From NCBI GenBank assembly GCA_035633755.1, contig DASQEH010000080.1:1-64000 (forward strand): a DNA stretch of 64,000 nt. The letters are read 5' to 3'. Origin of the DNA: DASQEH01 sp035633755. GTDB taxonomy: Bacteria > Actinomycetota > Actinomycetes > Propionibacteriales > Nocardioidaceae. A program made the translations under genes and the position numbers. Of the stretch, positions 16,565-29,857 are shown in pieces (position 1 is the first letter of the stretch; each line of letters begins with the position of its first letter). The notes under the pieces were generated by a model that was not told the origin of the DNA, did not search any database, and worked only from the letters and a program-made list of their open reading frames with translations.

Positions 16565-16812
16565 CCGCACTCCTACTCACGGTGAACACTCTAGTCCAGA
16601 TCCGGCAGATCGGTGGCCCTCAGCGAGGCCTGGCTGACCCCAGGCGCCTCAGAGGCGATCACCGGGAGTTGCCGACCGGCGAGCGGTTAGGAGGAGGGGA
16701 GCCGCCACCGGATGCATGTGAGCCAGGTCACAACCTTCGGGGTCGAGGAGCGGGAAGAATCGCCACGACGATGCGTTGGTACCCATAGTTGCGCTTACTC
16801 GGCTCAACCTTC
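16565..16812. other. Intergenic stretch upstream of the dnaK promoter
   Basis: About 250 bp between the GAF-ANTAR start and the dnaK promoter, part of a 316-bp gene-free gap. I see no convincing open frame, RNA gene or repeat here. It must contain the promoter of the GAF-ANTAR gene, but no clear boxes stand out. Confidence 0.5.
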
Positions 16813-16841
16813 TTGAAGCGGGCCGAGTGAGACGGTAAGAC
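16813..16841 (+). promoter_or_regulatory. Probable dnaK promoter
   Basis: TTGAAG (16813-16818) and TAAGAC (16836-16841) are 17 nt apart, a plausible housekeeping sigma promoter. The predicted start falls inside the HspR site that follows. Confidence 0.55.
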
Positions 16842-16861
16842 TTGAGCATCATCGACTCAAC
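16841..16861. promoter_or_regulatory. HAIR element (HspR operator) of the dnaK operon
   Basis: CTTGAGC-ATCATCG-ACTCAAC matches the HAIR consensus CTTGAGT-N7-ACTCAAG with one change in each arm. It overlaps the end of the -10 box and ends 19 nt before the dnaK ATG. HspR, encoded in this operon, is the expected ligand. Confidence 0.85.
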
Positions 16862-16880
16862 GAGAAAGGTAAACCCAACC

Positions 16881-18745
<1,865 letters not shown>

Positions 18746-18749
<4 letters not shown>

Positions 18750-19489
18750 GCAGTGAGCCCTTCGAGGAGCAAGGCCCGGTGATCCGCGACAAGCGGCGCA
18801 TCGACCCTGTGACCGGAGAGGTGAGGGAGCCGCGCGAAGCGGCGGCTCCCTCACCCACTGCGCCTCCTGAGACACCGGCCGCGTCCGAGGTCGAAGAGGC
18901 CCTTGCGGAGCGGACAGCCGACCTGCAGCGGCTGCAGGCCGAGTACGTCAACTACAAGCGACGGGTGGACCGCGATCGCGAGGCCACCCGGCAGACAGCG
19001 ATCGCCTCCGTTCTCACGGCGCTGCTGCCGGTGCTCGACGACATCGATCGTGCACGTGAGCACGACGAGCTGACGGGCGGGTTCAAGGCGGTCGCAGAGT
19101 CTCTCCAGCGCACTGTTGGCGCGTTGGGACTGGAGTCCTTCGGCGACGTGGGCGACGAGTTCGACCCGCGCATCCACGAGGCGCTCATGCACGGCTACTC
19201 CGACGAGGTGTCCGGCCCGACGTGCTCCGCGGTCCTCCAGGTCGGCTACCGCCTCGGCGACCGGATCGTGCGACCGGCCCGGGTAGCCGTCGTCGAGCCA
19301 GAAGCGGCGCCACCGGTGGCCGAGAACGGGTCCGCGTCCTTCGCTGCGTCCGAGCCGGCGCCGGTCCCTGGCGCACCGGACGGCACGCAGCCTGCTGCCC
19401 ATGGCCCTGACGAGCCCGGCGGTGGCGAGGCACACGAAGTCCGAACTGCACCGGGTGACGAGCGCATCGACCGCACGGAAGCCGGCTGA
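18746..19489 (+). CDS. grpE: Nucleotide exchange factor GrpE
   Basis: 247-residue co-chaperone that releases ADP from DnaK. Residues 1-45 are disordered; a coiled coil follows at about 48-90 (LQRLQAEYVNYKRRVDRDRE), then the DnaK-contact wing with SAVLQVGYRLGDRIVRPARV (161-180). The tail beyond about 185 is low-complexity Ala/Pro/Gly, some 60 residues longer than the core needs. GTG start at 18746 overlaps the dnaK stop. Codons 25-37 contain a perfect 14-bp inverted repeat that could lower expression relative to dnaK. Confidence 0.93.
18820..18855 (+). repeat. Perfect 14-bp inverted repeat inside the grpE coding region
   Basis: Left arm 18820-18833 (begins GGTGAGGGAG), 8-nt loop GCGAAGCG, right arm 18842-18855 (ends TCCCTCACC). 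The stem starts 74 nt after the grpE start codon, in the part encoding the disordered N-terminus. In RNA it would be a very stable hairpin. Confidence 0.85.
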
Positions 19490-19539
19490 CTCGGCACGAC
19501 ACTCACCACGACAGACATGGCGAAGGGAGGCAGGCCCGC

Positions 19540-20679
19540 ATGAGCCCAGCAGACTGGTCGACCAAGGACTTCTACTCGGTCCTGGGTGTGTCCAAGAACG
19601 CCTCGGTTGACGAGGTGAAGAAGGCGTACCGCAAGCTCGCGCGTGCCAACCATCCCGACTCCAAGCCAGGCGACACGGCGGCTGAGGAGCGGTTCAAGGC
19701 CATCTCTGAGGCGTACTCGGTGCTGTCGGATCCGGACAAGCGCAAAGAGTACGACGAGCAGCGAGCCCTCTTCAGTGCCGGCGGCTTCCGTGTTCCTCGA
19801 CCCGGGCAGGGCGGCGCAGGTCAGTACGGGGACCCGTTCTCCAACGGGGGCGGATTCAGTGACTTGTTCGGAGGGATCTTCGGAGGCGGCACCGGCACCG
19901 GCGGAGTTCGCACCCGGTCTGCACAGCCGCGCCGCGGCCAGGACGTCGAGTCCGAGACGTCGCTGACCTTCGAACAGGCGCTGGAGGGGCTCACCGTCTC
20001 GCTGCAGCTCAGCAGCGAAGCTGCGTGTGGGGCCTGCTCGGGAACGGGGGCCCGAGCGGGCACCATGCCCCGCGTCTGTCCGAACTGCGACGGCTCCGGG
20101 ATGCAGACGTCCAGCCAAGGGGGCGTCTTCGCGCTGACCGAACCGTGCCGGGAGTGCCTCGGCCGCGGGCTCGTCGTCGACGACCCCTGCCAGGTATGCC
20201 GCGGGTCGGGTCGCGGGCAGTCGACCCGCCCCATCCAGGCCCGCATCCCCGCGGGGGTTCGCGACGGCCAGCGGATCCGGCTGCGTGGGAAAGGCGCCCC
20301 CGGCGAGCGAGGTGGGCCCAACGGTGACCTGTTCGTCAAGGTCCAGGTGGCGCCGCACCCGGTCTTCGGTCGCCGCGATGACAACCTGACGTTGACGGTC
20401 CCCGTGCGTTTCGACGAGGCGGCGCTCGGCGCTGACATCTCCGTGCCGACGATCAAGGGCGACCGGGTGACGCTCAGAGTGCCGCCGGGCACCGACAACG
20501 GCCGGACGTTCCGCGTCAAGGGACGCGGGGCGCCTCGCCGCGACGGCACGGTCGGCGACCTGCTCGTCACCGTCGAGATCGAGACCCCCAAGACGCTGGA
20601 TCCGGCCGCTCGCTCAGCCATCGAGGCCCTTCGAGACGCCAGCGCACAACACGACCCTCGGGCCGGGCTACTGAGGTAA
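19540..20679 (+). CDS. dnaJ: Chaperone protein DnaJ (Hsp40)
   Basis: 379-residue type I DnaJ, which delivers substrates to DnaK and stimulates its ATPase. J domain at about 8-75 with the HPD tripeptide at 38-40; Gly/Phe-rich linker at about 85-122; four zinc-finger repeats at Cys163/166, Cys180/183, Cys203/206 and Cys217/220 (first repeat CGACSGTG); C-terminal substrate-binding barrels after about 230. ATG 19540 has GGGAGG 9 nt upstream. It follows grpE by 50 nt and precedes hspR by 7 nt. Confidence 0.97.
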   Translation: MSPADWSTKDFYSVLGVSKNASVDEVKKAYRKLARANHPDSKPGDTAAEERFKAISEAYSVLSDPDKRKEYDEQRALFSAGGFRVPRPGQGGAGQYGDPFSNGGGFSDLFGGIFGGGTGTGGVRTRSAQPRRGQDVESETSLTFEQALEGLTVSLQLSSEAACGACSGTGARAGTMPRVCPNCDGSGMQTSSQGGVFALTEPCRECLGRGLVVDDPCQVCRGSGRGQSTRPIQARIPAGVRDGQRIRLRGKGAPGERGGPNGDLFVKVQVAPHPVFGRRDDNLTLTVPVRFDEAALGADISVPTIKGDRVTLRVPPGTDNGRTFRVKGRGAPRRDGTVGDLLVTVEIETPKTLDPAARSAIEALRDASAQHDPRAGLLR

Positions 20680-20686
20680 GGGAGGC

Positions 20687-21169
20687 ATGACCGTGGCCAG
20701 AACCACAGGTGGATTCAGCGTCGGCAACCCCGACGCCCCGGTGTTCGTCATCAGCGTGGCGGCTCAGCTGTCCGGCATGCACCCCCAGACCTTGCGCAGC
20801 TACGACCGGATGGGTCTGGTCAGTCCCGGCCGGGCGGGAGGCGGCGGTCGCCGCTACTCCCTTCGCGACGTCGAGCGGCTGCGGGTCGTGGCGGAGCTGA
20901 CGTCTGCCGGCATCGGCATCGAGGGCGTCCGGCGGATCCTCCACCTCGAGAACCAGGTCCTTGCACTGCAGTCCAGGGTGGCCGAGCTCGAAGCGGAACT
21001 GACGTCCGCAATGCAAGCGGCGTTGCCCAACCTCCCCGTGCTACGCGCCACGGCCGCGCTGACCCGGTACCACCCCGGCCCCTTCCCGGCACCCGGCACC
21101 CGGCCCACGGAGCAGCGGTCCGCGGTACCACCGGCGCCGACGACGAAACCGCAACCCGACTCTCACTGA
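20687..21169 (+). CDS. hspR: Heat-shock repressor HspR (MerR family)
   Basis: 160 residues with an N-terminal MerR helix-turn-helix at about 17-85: VFVISVAAQLSGMHPQTLRS, YDRMGLVSP, RRYSLRDVERLRVVAEL. Then a short coiled segment (LENQVLALQSRVAELEAEL) and a disordered tail. HspR represses the dnaK operon by binding HAIR sites, usually with DnaK as co-repressor, so the HAIR element before dnaK makes this an autoregulatory loop. Position right after dnaJ is typical of Streptomyces and Mycobacterium. AGGGAGG precedes the ATG. Confidence 0.95.
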   Translation: MTVARTTGGFSVGNPDAPVFVISVAAQLSGMHPQTLRSYDRMGLVSPGRAGGGGRRYSLRDVERLRVVAELTSAGIGIEGVRRILHLENQVLALQSRVAELEAELTSAMQAALPNLPVLRATAALTRYHPGPFPAPGTRPTEQRSAVPPAPTTKPQPDSH

Positions 21170-21199
21170 TCTTCTGTAGACACCTCAAAAGGACATCCC

Positions 21200-23787
<2,588 letters not shown>

Positions 23788-23791
<4 letters not shown>

Positions 23792-24282
23792 CGAGCCCGT
23801 CCAGCGCCCGTCCTCGCCAGGTGACCTTCGGAGGGACCCAGGCGATCGTCGGCGGTGCCCTCTCGACGATTCTGCTCATCGCGACCGCGCAGCAGCTGTA
23901 TGAGCAGCCGATGACCGAGGCACTCGAGCAAGCGCTGGCCGACCCGCGCGCCGCAGGGCTCGATATCACCGTCGAGACGGCTCGGACGATCGCGAAGTAC
24001 ACCATCATGGTGATGGGAGTACTGAGCGTCGCGTCGCTGGTCCTGGGGGTCTTCGTCCTACGCCGGCACCGACCCGCGCGGGTGGCGCTGACGATCCTGG
24101 GAGTGCTGGTCGCCTTGGCGACGTTGCTCGCAGGCCCGCCCGGCTGGGCGGTGTCGGTATATGTCGCGGCGTCCGTGGTGATGCTGTGGTCCAAGCCGGC
24201 CCGTGCCTGGTTCTCCGACTCGGAGCCGTCGGCCTTCACATCGCCACCAGCGTCGTTCCCGCCGCCTCCGCCACCGCGGTGA
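23788..24282 (+). CDS. Small four-helix membrane protein, last gene of the chaperone operon
   Basis: 164 residues, function unknown. Hydrophobic segments at about 17-33 (IVGGALSTILLIATA), 68-88 (TIMVMGVLSVASLVLGVFVL), 95-112 and 116-132, then WSKPARAWF and a Pro-rich tail. Helices 1 and 2 are separated by an extracytoplasmic loop with charged Ala-rich sequence. GTG 23788 overlaps the clpB stop (GTGA), so it should be translated with clpB and be heat-induced through HspR (inference). The layout and C-terminal motif resemble the proteins at 24348 and 55661, suggesting one paralogous family. Confidence 0.7.
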
Positions 24283-24347
24283 CCATCACCCGCGAGCACG
24301 CGCCGGCACGCTAGCGTGGTGTCGGCCCCATGAACCGGAAGGACTAC

Positions 24348-24881
24348 ATGTCGTCGTCTCAGCCACCCGATGACGGAGCCGGGAGGCGGCCGTCGCCTAC
24401 GTCACCAGCGGACCCGGCGCCGGCCTTTCACTTCCCACCGCTTCCGGACGACTACCCCCGCATCGCTGCCCGGCCCTCGGCGGTCGCAGCGGGGTGCCTG
24501 ATGGCGGGACTGGGCGGAGCTGTCGGCTTTGTCATCGGGCTGTTCCTCCTGTCGCTGTCCGCCGACTCACCGGCGCTGAACGGGCTGGCGCCTGTCGATC
24601 GGGCCGACACCGCCGAGGCCCTTCGTACGGTGGGGGCGATCTCCGTCGTCTGGTGTCCGCTCGTCATGGTGGCGGCCTACTTCGCCTACCGTGGAGCACG
24701 ATGGGCGGCATGGACCTTGGTGGGCATGGCTGCCGTATACGTGGTGGCCTCGTTCATCGGCACGAGGACGGGAAACTCCGCGACTCCCGGTGGCATCGGT
24801 CTGATCTGGGCGCTCACCTCGGCAGCCCTGGTATACGTCACTCGGCCTGCGCGCGAGTGGTTCCGAGTGATGAGCGAATGA
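24348..24881 (+). CDS. Small four-helix membrane protein
   Basis: 177 residues, function unknown. A Pro/Ser-rich N-terminus of about 40 residues is followed by four hydrophobic segments (AVAAGCLMAGLGGAVGFVIG, ISVVWCPLVMVAAYFAY, AAWTLVGMAAVYVVASFIG, IGLIWALTSAALVYV) and TRPAREWF at the C-terminus. GGAAGGA 24337-24343 lies 4-5 nt before ATG 24348, so I prefer this start over ATG 24330. TAGCGT 24312-24317 could be its -10 box, giving it a promoter separate from the chaperone operon. Similar in layout to the preceding gene and to 55661. Confidence 0.65.
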   Translation: MSSSQPPDDGAGRRPSPTSPADPAPAFHFPPLPDDYPRIAARPSAVAAGCLMAGLGGAVGFVIGLFLLSLSADSPALNGLAPVDRADTAEALRTVGAISVVWCPLVMVAAYFAYRGARWAAWTLVGMAAVYVVASFIGTRTGNSATPGGIGLIWALTSAALVYVTRPAREWFRVMSE

Positions 24882-24899
24882 GCCTCAGCATGCGTCGCG

Positions 24900-26057
24900 T
24901 CAGGCGGTGAGGCGGCGTAGGCGGCCGATGGCGTCGTCCAGGACGCTCTCTCGTTTGCAGAACGCCCACCGCACGAGTGGCCGGCCTGCTGCCTTGTCGT
25001 CGTAGAACACCTCATGCGGGATCGCCACCACGCCGCAGCGCTCCGGCAACCGCAGGCAGAAGTCGGCACCGTCGTCGTACCCGAGCGGCCGGATGTCCGT
25101 GGTGACGAAGTACGTGCCCTCGGGCTCGAACACGTCGAACCCGATCGCCCGCAGCCCCTCGCAGAGCTGGTCTCGCTTCGCTTGCATCCCGGCTCGGAAC
25201 TCGGAGAAGTACAAGTCATCCATCCCCAGCGCTACTGCGATGGCGGGCTGCAGTGGTGCGCCTGATGTGAAGGTCAGGTACTGCTTCGCCATCAGGGTGG
25301 CCCGGACGAGGTCGGGCGGGCCGACGGCCCAGCCCACCTTCCAGCCCGTGAACGAGAACGACTTGCCGCCGCTGGAGATCGTGAGCGTACGTTCGCGCAT
25401 ACCGTCCAACGTCGCCAGCGGGACGTGCACCGCGTCGCCGAACGTCAGATGCTCGTAGACCTCATCGGTGATCACGAGCAGGTCGTGCTCGCGGGCCACC
25501 TCCGCAACGGCCTGCAGCTCGGTCGCGTTCAGCACCGTTCCAGTCGGGTTGTGCGGGCTGTTGATCAGCAGCACGGTCGTGCGCGGGGTGATCGCGGCTC
25601 GCAAGGCGTCAGGGTCCAGCCGGAACGTCGGGGCCCTCAGGGTCACCGGGACGCGAACACCGCCCGCCATCGCGATGCACGCAGCGTACGAGTCGTAGTA
25701 CGGCTCCAGCGCCACGACCTCGTCGCCTGGCTCGACCAGGGCCAGCAACGCTGCCGCGATCGCCTCCGTGGCCCCCGTCGTGACGACGACCTCGGAGTCC
25801 GGATCGAGTTCCATCCCATAGAAGCGCGCCTGGTGGCCGGCGATGGCGCGACGCAGCTCGGGGATTCCCGGGCCGGGAGCGTACTGGTTGCGACCACTTC
25901 GCAGAGCCGTGACGGCGGCCTCGACGACCTCCTCCGGGCCGTCTTCGTCGGGGAAGCCCTGCCCGAGGTTGATCGAGTTCGTGCGCAGCGCGAGAGCTGA
26001 CATCTCGGCGAAGATCGTGGTGCCCAAACCCTGCAAGCGCCTAGCGGGCTGTCGCAT
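24900..26057 (-). CDS. Class I pyridoxal-phosphate aminotransferase
   Basis: 385-residue fold-type I aminotransferase. Key residues: TTGATEAI at 93-100; Tyr120/Tyr121 in EPYYDSY; NSPHNPTG at 166-173 with the PLP-contacting Asn; ITDEVYEHL with Asp198 and Tyr201; the PLP Lys232 in SSGGKSFSFTGWKVGW. The N-terminal INLGQGFPDEDGPE matches the subgroup containing bacterial methionine, kynurenine and N-succinyldiaminopimelate aminotransferases, often annotated DapC-like. The amino donor is not predictable here. It lies 18 bp from the convergent membrane-protein gene and is divergent from pyrE. Confidence 0.9.
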   Translation of the reverse strand: MRQPARRLQGLGTTIFAEMSALALRTNSINLGQGFPDEDGPEEVVEAAVTALRSGRNQYAPGPGIPELRRAIAGHQARFYGMELDPDSEVVVTTGATEAIAAALLALVEPGDEVVALEPYYDSYAACIAMAGGVRVPVTLRAPTFRLDPDALRAAITPRTTVLLINSPHNPTGTVLNATELQAVAEVAREHDLLVITDEVYEHLTFGDAVHVPLATLDGMRERTLTISSGGKSFSFTGWKVGWAVGPPDLVRATLMAKQYLTFTSGAPLQPAIAVALGMDDLYFSEFRAGMQAKRDQLCEGLRAIGFDVFEPEGTYFVTTDIRPLGYDDGADFCLRLPERCGVVAIPHEVFYDDKAAGRPLVRWAFCKRESVLDDAIGRLRRLTA

Positions 26058-26194
26058 GCGAGCCGTCGCCTCCGTCCTGCTCGACTCCGGTGTGCCGCAT
26101 GAACCCTACGACGGAGTGCGGGATGGCCACACTCGGCCCGATGAGTGCAGGCGGTGGGCGTGTGCTCCCATGGGTGGCCGATAGGGTCCGCTGC

Positions 26195-26734
26195 ATGGAT
26201 GATCGCGCGCAGCTGCTGGACCAGATCTCCTCCAAGGCGGTGGTGACCGGACGGGTGACCCTGTCGTCCGGACGAGAAGCGGACTACTACATCGACCTGC
26301 GCCGGATCACCCTCGACGGCGCGGCAGCACCGCTCGTCGGTCGGGTGATGCGCGAGCTGACCCGCGACGTGGCGTACGACGCCGTCGGTGGGTTGACCCT
26401 GGGCGCCGACCCGGTGGCTGCCGCCATGCTGCACACCGCGGCCGCGGCAGGCGAATCGCTGGACGCCTTCGTCGTCCGCAAGTCGGGCAAGGCCCACGGC
26501 CTGCAGCGCCGCATCGAGGGTCCCGACGTCGCCGGCCGCCGCGTGCTGGCGGTAGAGGACACGTCGACGACCGGTGCTTCCGTCCTGGAAGCGGTCGAGG
26601 CGTTGCGAGCCGCCGAAGCCGAGGTCGTGGCGGTGGCGGTCATCGTCGACCGTGGGGCACGGGCAGCGGTCGAGGCACAAGGCCTGCGCTACCTCGCCGC
26701 CTACGAGCGCTCGGACCTGGAGCTGCCCGACTAG
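26195..26734 (+). CDS. pyrE: Orotate phosphoribosyltransferase
   Basis: 179-residue enzyme making OMP from orotate and PRPP in pyrimidine synthesis. The PRPP-binding loop is VLAVEDTSTTGAS, and FVVRKSGKAHG supplies the catalytic loop Lys. Start: ATG 26195, because TAGGGT (26182-26187) ends 7 nt before it, a leaderless promoter, and homology starts here. The frame is open upstream to about 26090, but that part would contain the promoter. The TAG stop shares CTAG 26731-26734 with the convergent aldolase gene. Confidence 0.93.
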   Translation: MDDRAQLLDQISSKAVVTGRVTLSSGREADYYIDLRRITLDGAAAPLVGRVMRELTRDVAYDAVGGLTLGADPVAAAMLHTAAAAGESLDAFVVRKSGKAHGLQRRIEGPDVAGRRVLAVEDTSTTGASVLEAVEALRAAEAEVVAVAVIVDRGARAAVEAQGLRYLAAYERSDLELPD

Positions 26735-27765
26735 GAGCTCAGCGACGTACCGGCCGAGCGAAGGTTCTCGCACGCGGTCGCTACCCGCGCCGCCATGCCG
26801 GCCTCCGCCGCCTTGCCCCAGCTGCGCGGGTCGTACATCTTCTTGTTGCCGACATCCCCGTCGACCTTGAGCACGCCGGCGTAGTTCGTGAACATGTGGT
26901 CGACGACGGGACGGGTGAAGGCGTACTGCGTGTCCGTGTCGACGTTCATCTTGACCACGCCGTAGTCGAGGGCCGCACGGATCTCCTCGATCAGCGAGCC
27001 GGACCCGCCGTGGAACACCAGGTCGAAGGGCCTGGCGCCGTCGTCCAGCCCGTTGTCGGCAGCGACGGCCTGCTGCGCCTCCTTGAGGATCTCCGGTCGT
27101 AGCTTGACGTTGCCGGGCTTGTAGACGCCGTGCACGTTGCCGAACGTCAACGCCGTCAGGTAGCGGCCGTTGTCCCCGAGCCCCAGCACATCGGCGACAC
27201 GCTGCGCGTCACCCTGCGTGGTGTAGAGCTTCTCGTCCATGGCCCCCACCACGCCGTCCTCCTCGCCGCCCACGACACCCACCTCGATCTCGAGGATGAC
27301 GTGCGCGGCAGCGGCGGTCTCGAGCAGCTCACGGGCGATCGACAGGTTCTCCTCGAGCTCAACCGCGGAACCGTCCCACATGTGCGACTGGAAGACGGGC
27401 AGTCCACCCGAGGCGACCCGCTTGCCGGACTCCTCGAGCAGCGGCCGCACGAAGGCGTCCAGCTTGTCCTTCGGGCAGTGGTCGGTGTGCAGGGCCACGT
27501 TGACCGGGTACTTCTTCGCGGCCTCCTGCGCGAACGCGGCGAAGGCCAGCGAGCCCGACACCATGTCCTTGATGGTGGTTCCGGACAAGAACTCCGCGCC
27601 ACCCGTGGACACCTGGACGATGCCGTCGCTCTCGGCCTCGGCGAAGCCACGCAGCGCGGCGTGCAGCGTCTGGGAGGACGTCACGTTGATCGCAGGGTAG
27701 GCGAACTGGTCGGCCTTCGCCTTGTCGATCATGGCGTTGTACACGTCAGGGGTGGCGATGGGCAT
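26731..27765 (-). CDS. fba: Class II fructose-bisphosphate aldolase
   Basis: 344-residue zinc-dependent aldolase interconverting fructose-1,6-bisphosphate with DHAP and glyceraldehyde-3-phosphate. ALHTDHCPKD at 91-100 holds a zinc His and the catalytic Asp (H93-T-D-H96). TFGNVHGVYKPGNVKL and VFHGGSGS supply the remaining zinc and phosphate sites. Length fits the long class IIA form usual in actinobacteria. Single-gene unit with a hairpin-forming leader. The stop overlaps that of pyrE by 4 bp. Confidence 0.96.
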   Translation of the reverse strand: MPIATPDVYNAMIDKAKADQFAYPAINVTSSQTLHAALRGFAEAESDGIVQVSTGGAEFLSGTTIKDMVSGSLAFAAFAQEAAKKYPVNVALHTDHCPKDKLDAFVRPLLEESGKRVASGGLPVFQSHMWDGSAVELEENLSIARELLETAAAAHVILEIEVGVVGGEEDGVVGAMDEKLYTTQGDAQRVADVLGLGDNGRYLTALTFGNVHGVYKPGNVKLRPEILKEAQQAVAADNGLDDGARPFDLVFHGGSGSLIEEIRAALDYGVVKMNVDTDTQYAFTRPVVDHMFTNYAGVLKVDGDVGNKKMYDPRSWGKAAEAGMAARVATACENLRSAGTSLSS

Positions 27766-27798
27766 AGCGGTCTCCGTCGGTCATTGTCTCGGCTGGGT

Positions 27799-27815
27799 TC
27801 GCGAGATCTCCGCGA
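27799..27815. promoter_or_regulatory. Inverted repeat in the fba leader
   Basis: TCGCG-AGATCTC-CGCGA, 34-50 nt upstream of the fba ATG; the centre contains the palindrome GAGATCTC. Possible operator or leader hairpin; no regulator known. Confidence 0.35.
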
Positions 27816-27897
27816 GCAAGGTCGGTACTGCTCCAGTATCTCGTTATCGCCATCGCCTTGCCAGCCGGTGCTGGGTGGCGAGGCGGGCAGACCAAGT

Positions 27898-27915
27898 TGA
27901 CGCAACGGCGCGTCA
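27898..27915. promoter_or_regulatory. Inverted repeat upstream of the amino-acid permease gene
   Basis: TGACGC-AACGGC-GCGTCA, a perfect 6-bp inverted repeat about 90 bp before the permease ATG. The left arm overlaps a TTGACG that could serve as a -35 box, although no good -10 follows. Candidate operator. Confidence 0.4.
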
Positions 27916-28003
27916 GCACTTGCGCACACGGCGAAGTTACGCCAGCGTTTCGCTCGTCCCTTTCGGACCCGGCGGGGACGTACGTCGTACGAGGAGGAAC
28001 CCC

Positions 28004-29824
28004 ATGGCCGCACCGCCGACTGAGTTGCAGAAGGGACTCAAGCAACGTCATCTGACCATGATCGCCATCGGCGGGGTCATCGGGGCGGGGTTGTTCGTCG
28101 GGTCCGGCGTGGTCATCAACGAGACCGGACCGGGCGCCTTCTTGACCTATGCGATCACCGGCGTGCTGATCATCATGGTGATGCGGATGCTGGGTGAGAT
28201 GGCGACCGCGAACCCGTCGACGGGTTCGTTCGCCGACTACGCGCGCAAGGCGCTCGGTGGGTGGGCCGGCTTCTCCGTGGGTTGGCTCTACTGGTACTTC
28301 TGGGTCATCGTTGTGGGCTTCGAGGCCGTCGCCGGAGCGAAGACCCTCTTGTACTGGTTCGATGCGCCACTGTGGCTGCTCTCCCTCGGCCTCATGATCT
28401 TGATGACCGCGAGCAACTTGTTCTCGGTGTCGTCCTTCGGGGAGTTCGAGTTCTGGTTCGCCGGCATCAAGGTCTTCGCAATCTGTGTGTTCTTGGTCCT
28501 CGGCACGTTGTTCGTGATCGGGCTGTGGCCGAACCAGAGCCCTGACTTCAGCAATCTGACGAGTCACGGCGGCTTCCTCCCCAACGGCGGAGGGGCGATC
28601 TTCTCGGCCATCGTCGTGGTCATCTTCTCCATGGTCGGCGCCGAGATCGCGACCATCGCCGCCGCGGAGTCCGACGACCCCAAGCGGGCCATCGCCAAGG
28701 CCACCAACTCCGTCGTCGTGCGCATCGGCACGTTCTACGTCGGCTCGATCTTCTTGCTGGTGGTCATGCTGCCGTGGAACTCCACCGAGCTCGGGGCGTC
28801 ACCGTATGTTGCGGCCTTCAAGGAGATGGGCATCCCGGCCGCTGACCACATCATGAACGCGGTTGTGCTGACGGCCGTACTCTCCTGCCTCAACTCCGGT
28901 CTCTACACCGCCTCCCGAATGCTGTTCGTGCTGGCCGCCCGCCGTGAGGCGCCCCTGCAGCTGATCACCGTGAACGGCCGAGGTGTCCCCGTGAACGCCA
29001 TCTTGACCTCGACTGTCGTTGGGTTCCTGTGCGTCATCGCTGCCGCGATATCGCCGGAGACCGTCTTCTTGTTCTTGCTGAACTCGAGCGGTGCGGTGAT
29101 CTTGTTCGTGTACCTGCTCATCGCGGTGTCCCAGCTCATTCTTCGGCGGCGCACCGACCCCGAGAAGCTGCTCGTCAAGATGTGGCTCTTCCCCATCCTG
29201 ACGATCGCCACCATCGCCGGCATCATGGGCGTGTTGATCTCGATGTACACCAACGAGGACACCCGCACCCAACTGTTGCTCAGCCTCCTGTCATGGGCGG
29301 TGGTGATCGGCCTGTACGCGGTGACGCGCTGGCGCGGCGGCTCGGTCGGAGCTGACTTCGCGGACTCTCCCTCGACGGGTGAGGCTCACCGCGTCCTTGT
29401 GCTCGCCAACGAGACCGTCGGCGCCGATGAGCTCCTCGAAGAGCTGCGCCGCATCGAGGGCTCGACACGTGCGGAGTACTTCGTCTGCGTCCCCGCGAAC
29501 CCCGTCGACACTCACCAGGCGCAGTTCAAGGGCGCCGTGTTCATCTGGGAAGCCACGGTCAACGCCGCGCAGGAACGGCTCGACGCCACTCTCGACATCT
29601 TGCACCGCGAGGGCTTCAAGGCCGACGGGGCATTGGGAGACTACCGGCCCATGACGGCCCTCGAGGCGGCCGTTTCCCAGTTCGACCCGGATCGGCTCGT
29701 GATCTCCACTCATCCTGAGGAGTACTCCTCCTGGCTGAGCCAGGACCTCGTAGGCCGAGCCCGCAGTCGATACTCGATGCCGGTCAATCATGTCGTCGTG
29801 CAAGGAGCCGGCGTCTCGGCGTGA
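28004..29824 (+). CDS. Amino-acid permease with C-terminal USP-like cytosolic domain
   Basis: 606 residues. Residues 1-440 form an APC-superfamily permease of the GabP/AnsP type with about 12 helices; GVIGAGLFVGSGVVI in the first helix is the substrate-binding Gly motif and VGAEIATIAAAESDDPKRAI follows the family pattern. About 445-606 is an extra soluble domain (RVLVLANETVGADELLEELR, ATLDILHREGFKADGALGD, DRLVISTHPEEYSSWLSQDL) whose alternating strand-helix pattern resembles universal stress proteins. Typical permeases of this class end near 460-480. ATG 28004 has GAGGAGG at 27991-27997 and is preferred over frame extensions back into fba. Confidence 0.88.
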   Translation: MAAPPTELQKGLKQRHLTMIAIGGVIGAGLFVGSGVVINETGPGAFLTYAITGVLIIMVMRMLGEMATANPSTGSFADYARKALGGWAGFSVGWLYWYFWVIVVGFEAVAGAKTLLYWFDAPLWLLSLGLMILMTASNLFSVSSFGEFEFWFAGIKVFAICVFLVLGTLFVIGLWPNQSPDFSNLTSHGGFLPNGGGAIFSAIVVVIFSMVGAEIATIAAAESDDPKRAIAKATNSVVVRIGTFYVGSIFLLVVMLPWNSTELGASPYVAAFKEMGIPAADHIMNAVVLTAVLSCLNSGLYTASRMLFVLAARREAPLQLITVNGRGVPVNAILTSTVVGFLCVIAAAISPETVFLFLLNSSGAVILFVYLLIAVSQLILRRRTDPEKLLVKMWLFPILTIATIAGIMGVLISMYTNEDTRTQLLLSLLSWAVVIGLYAVTRWRGGSVGADFADSPSTGEAHRVLVLANETVGADELLEELRRIEGSTRAEYFVCVPANPVDTHQAQFKGAVFIWEATVNAAQERLDATLDILHREGFKADGALGDYRPMTALEAAVSQFDPDRLVISTHPEEYSSWLSQDLVGRARSRYSMPVNHVVVQGAGVSA

Positions 29825-29857
29825 GCGAGGAGTGAGTGCCTCTCGACGTGCGGGGAG

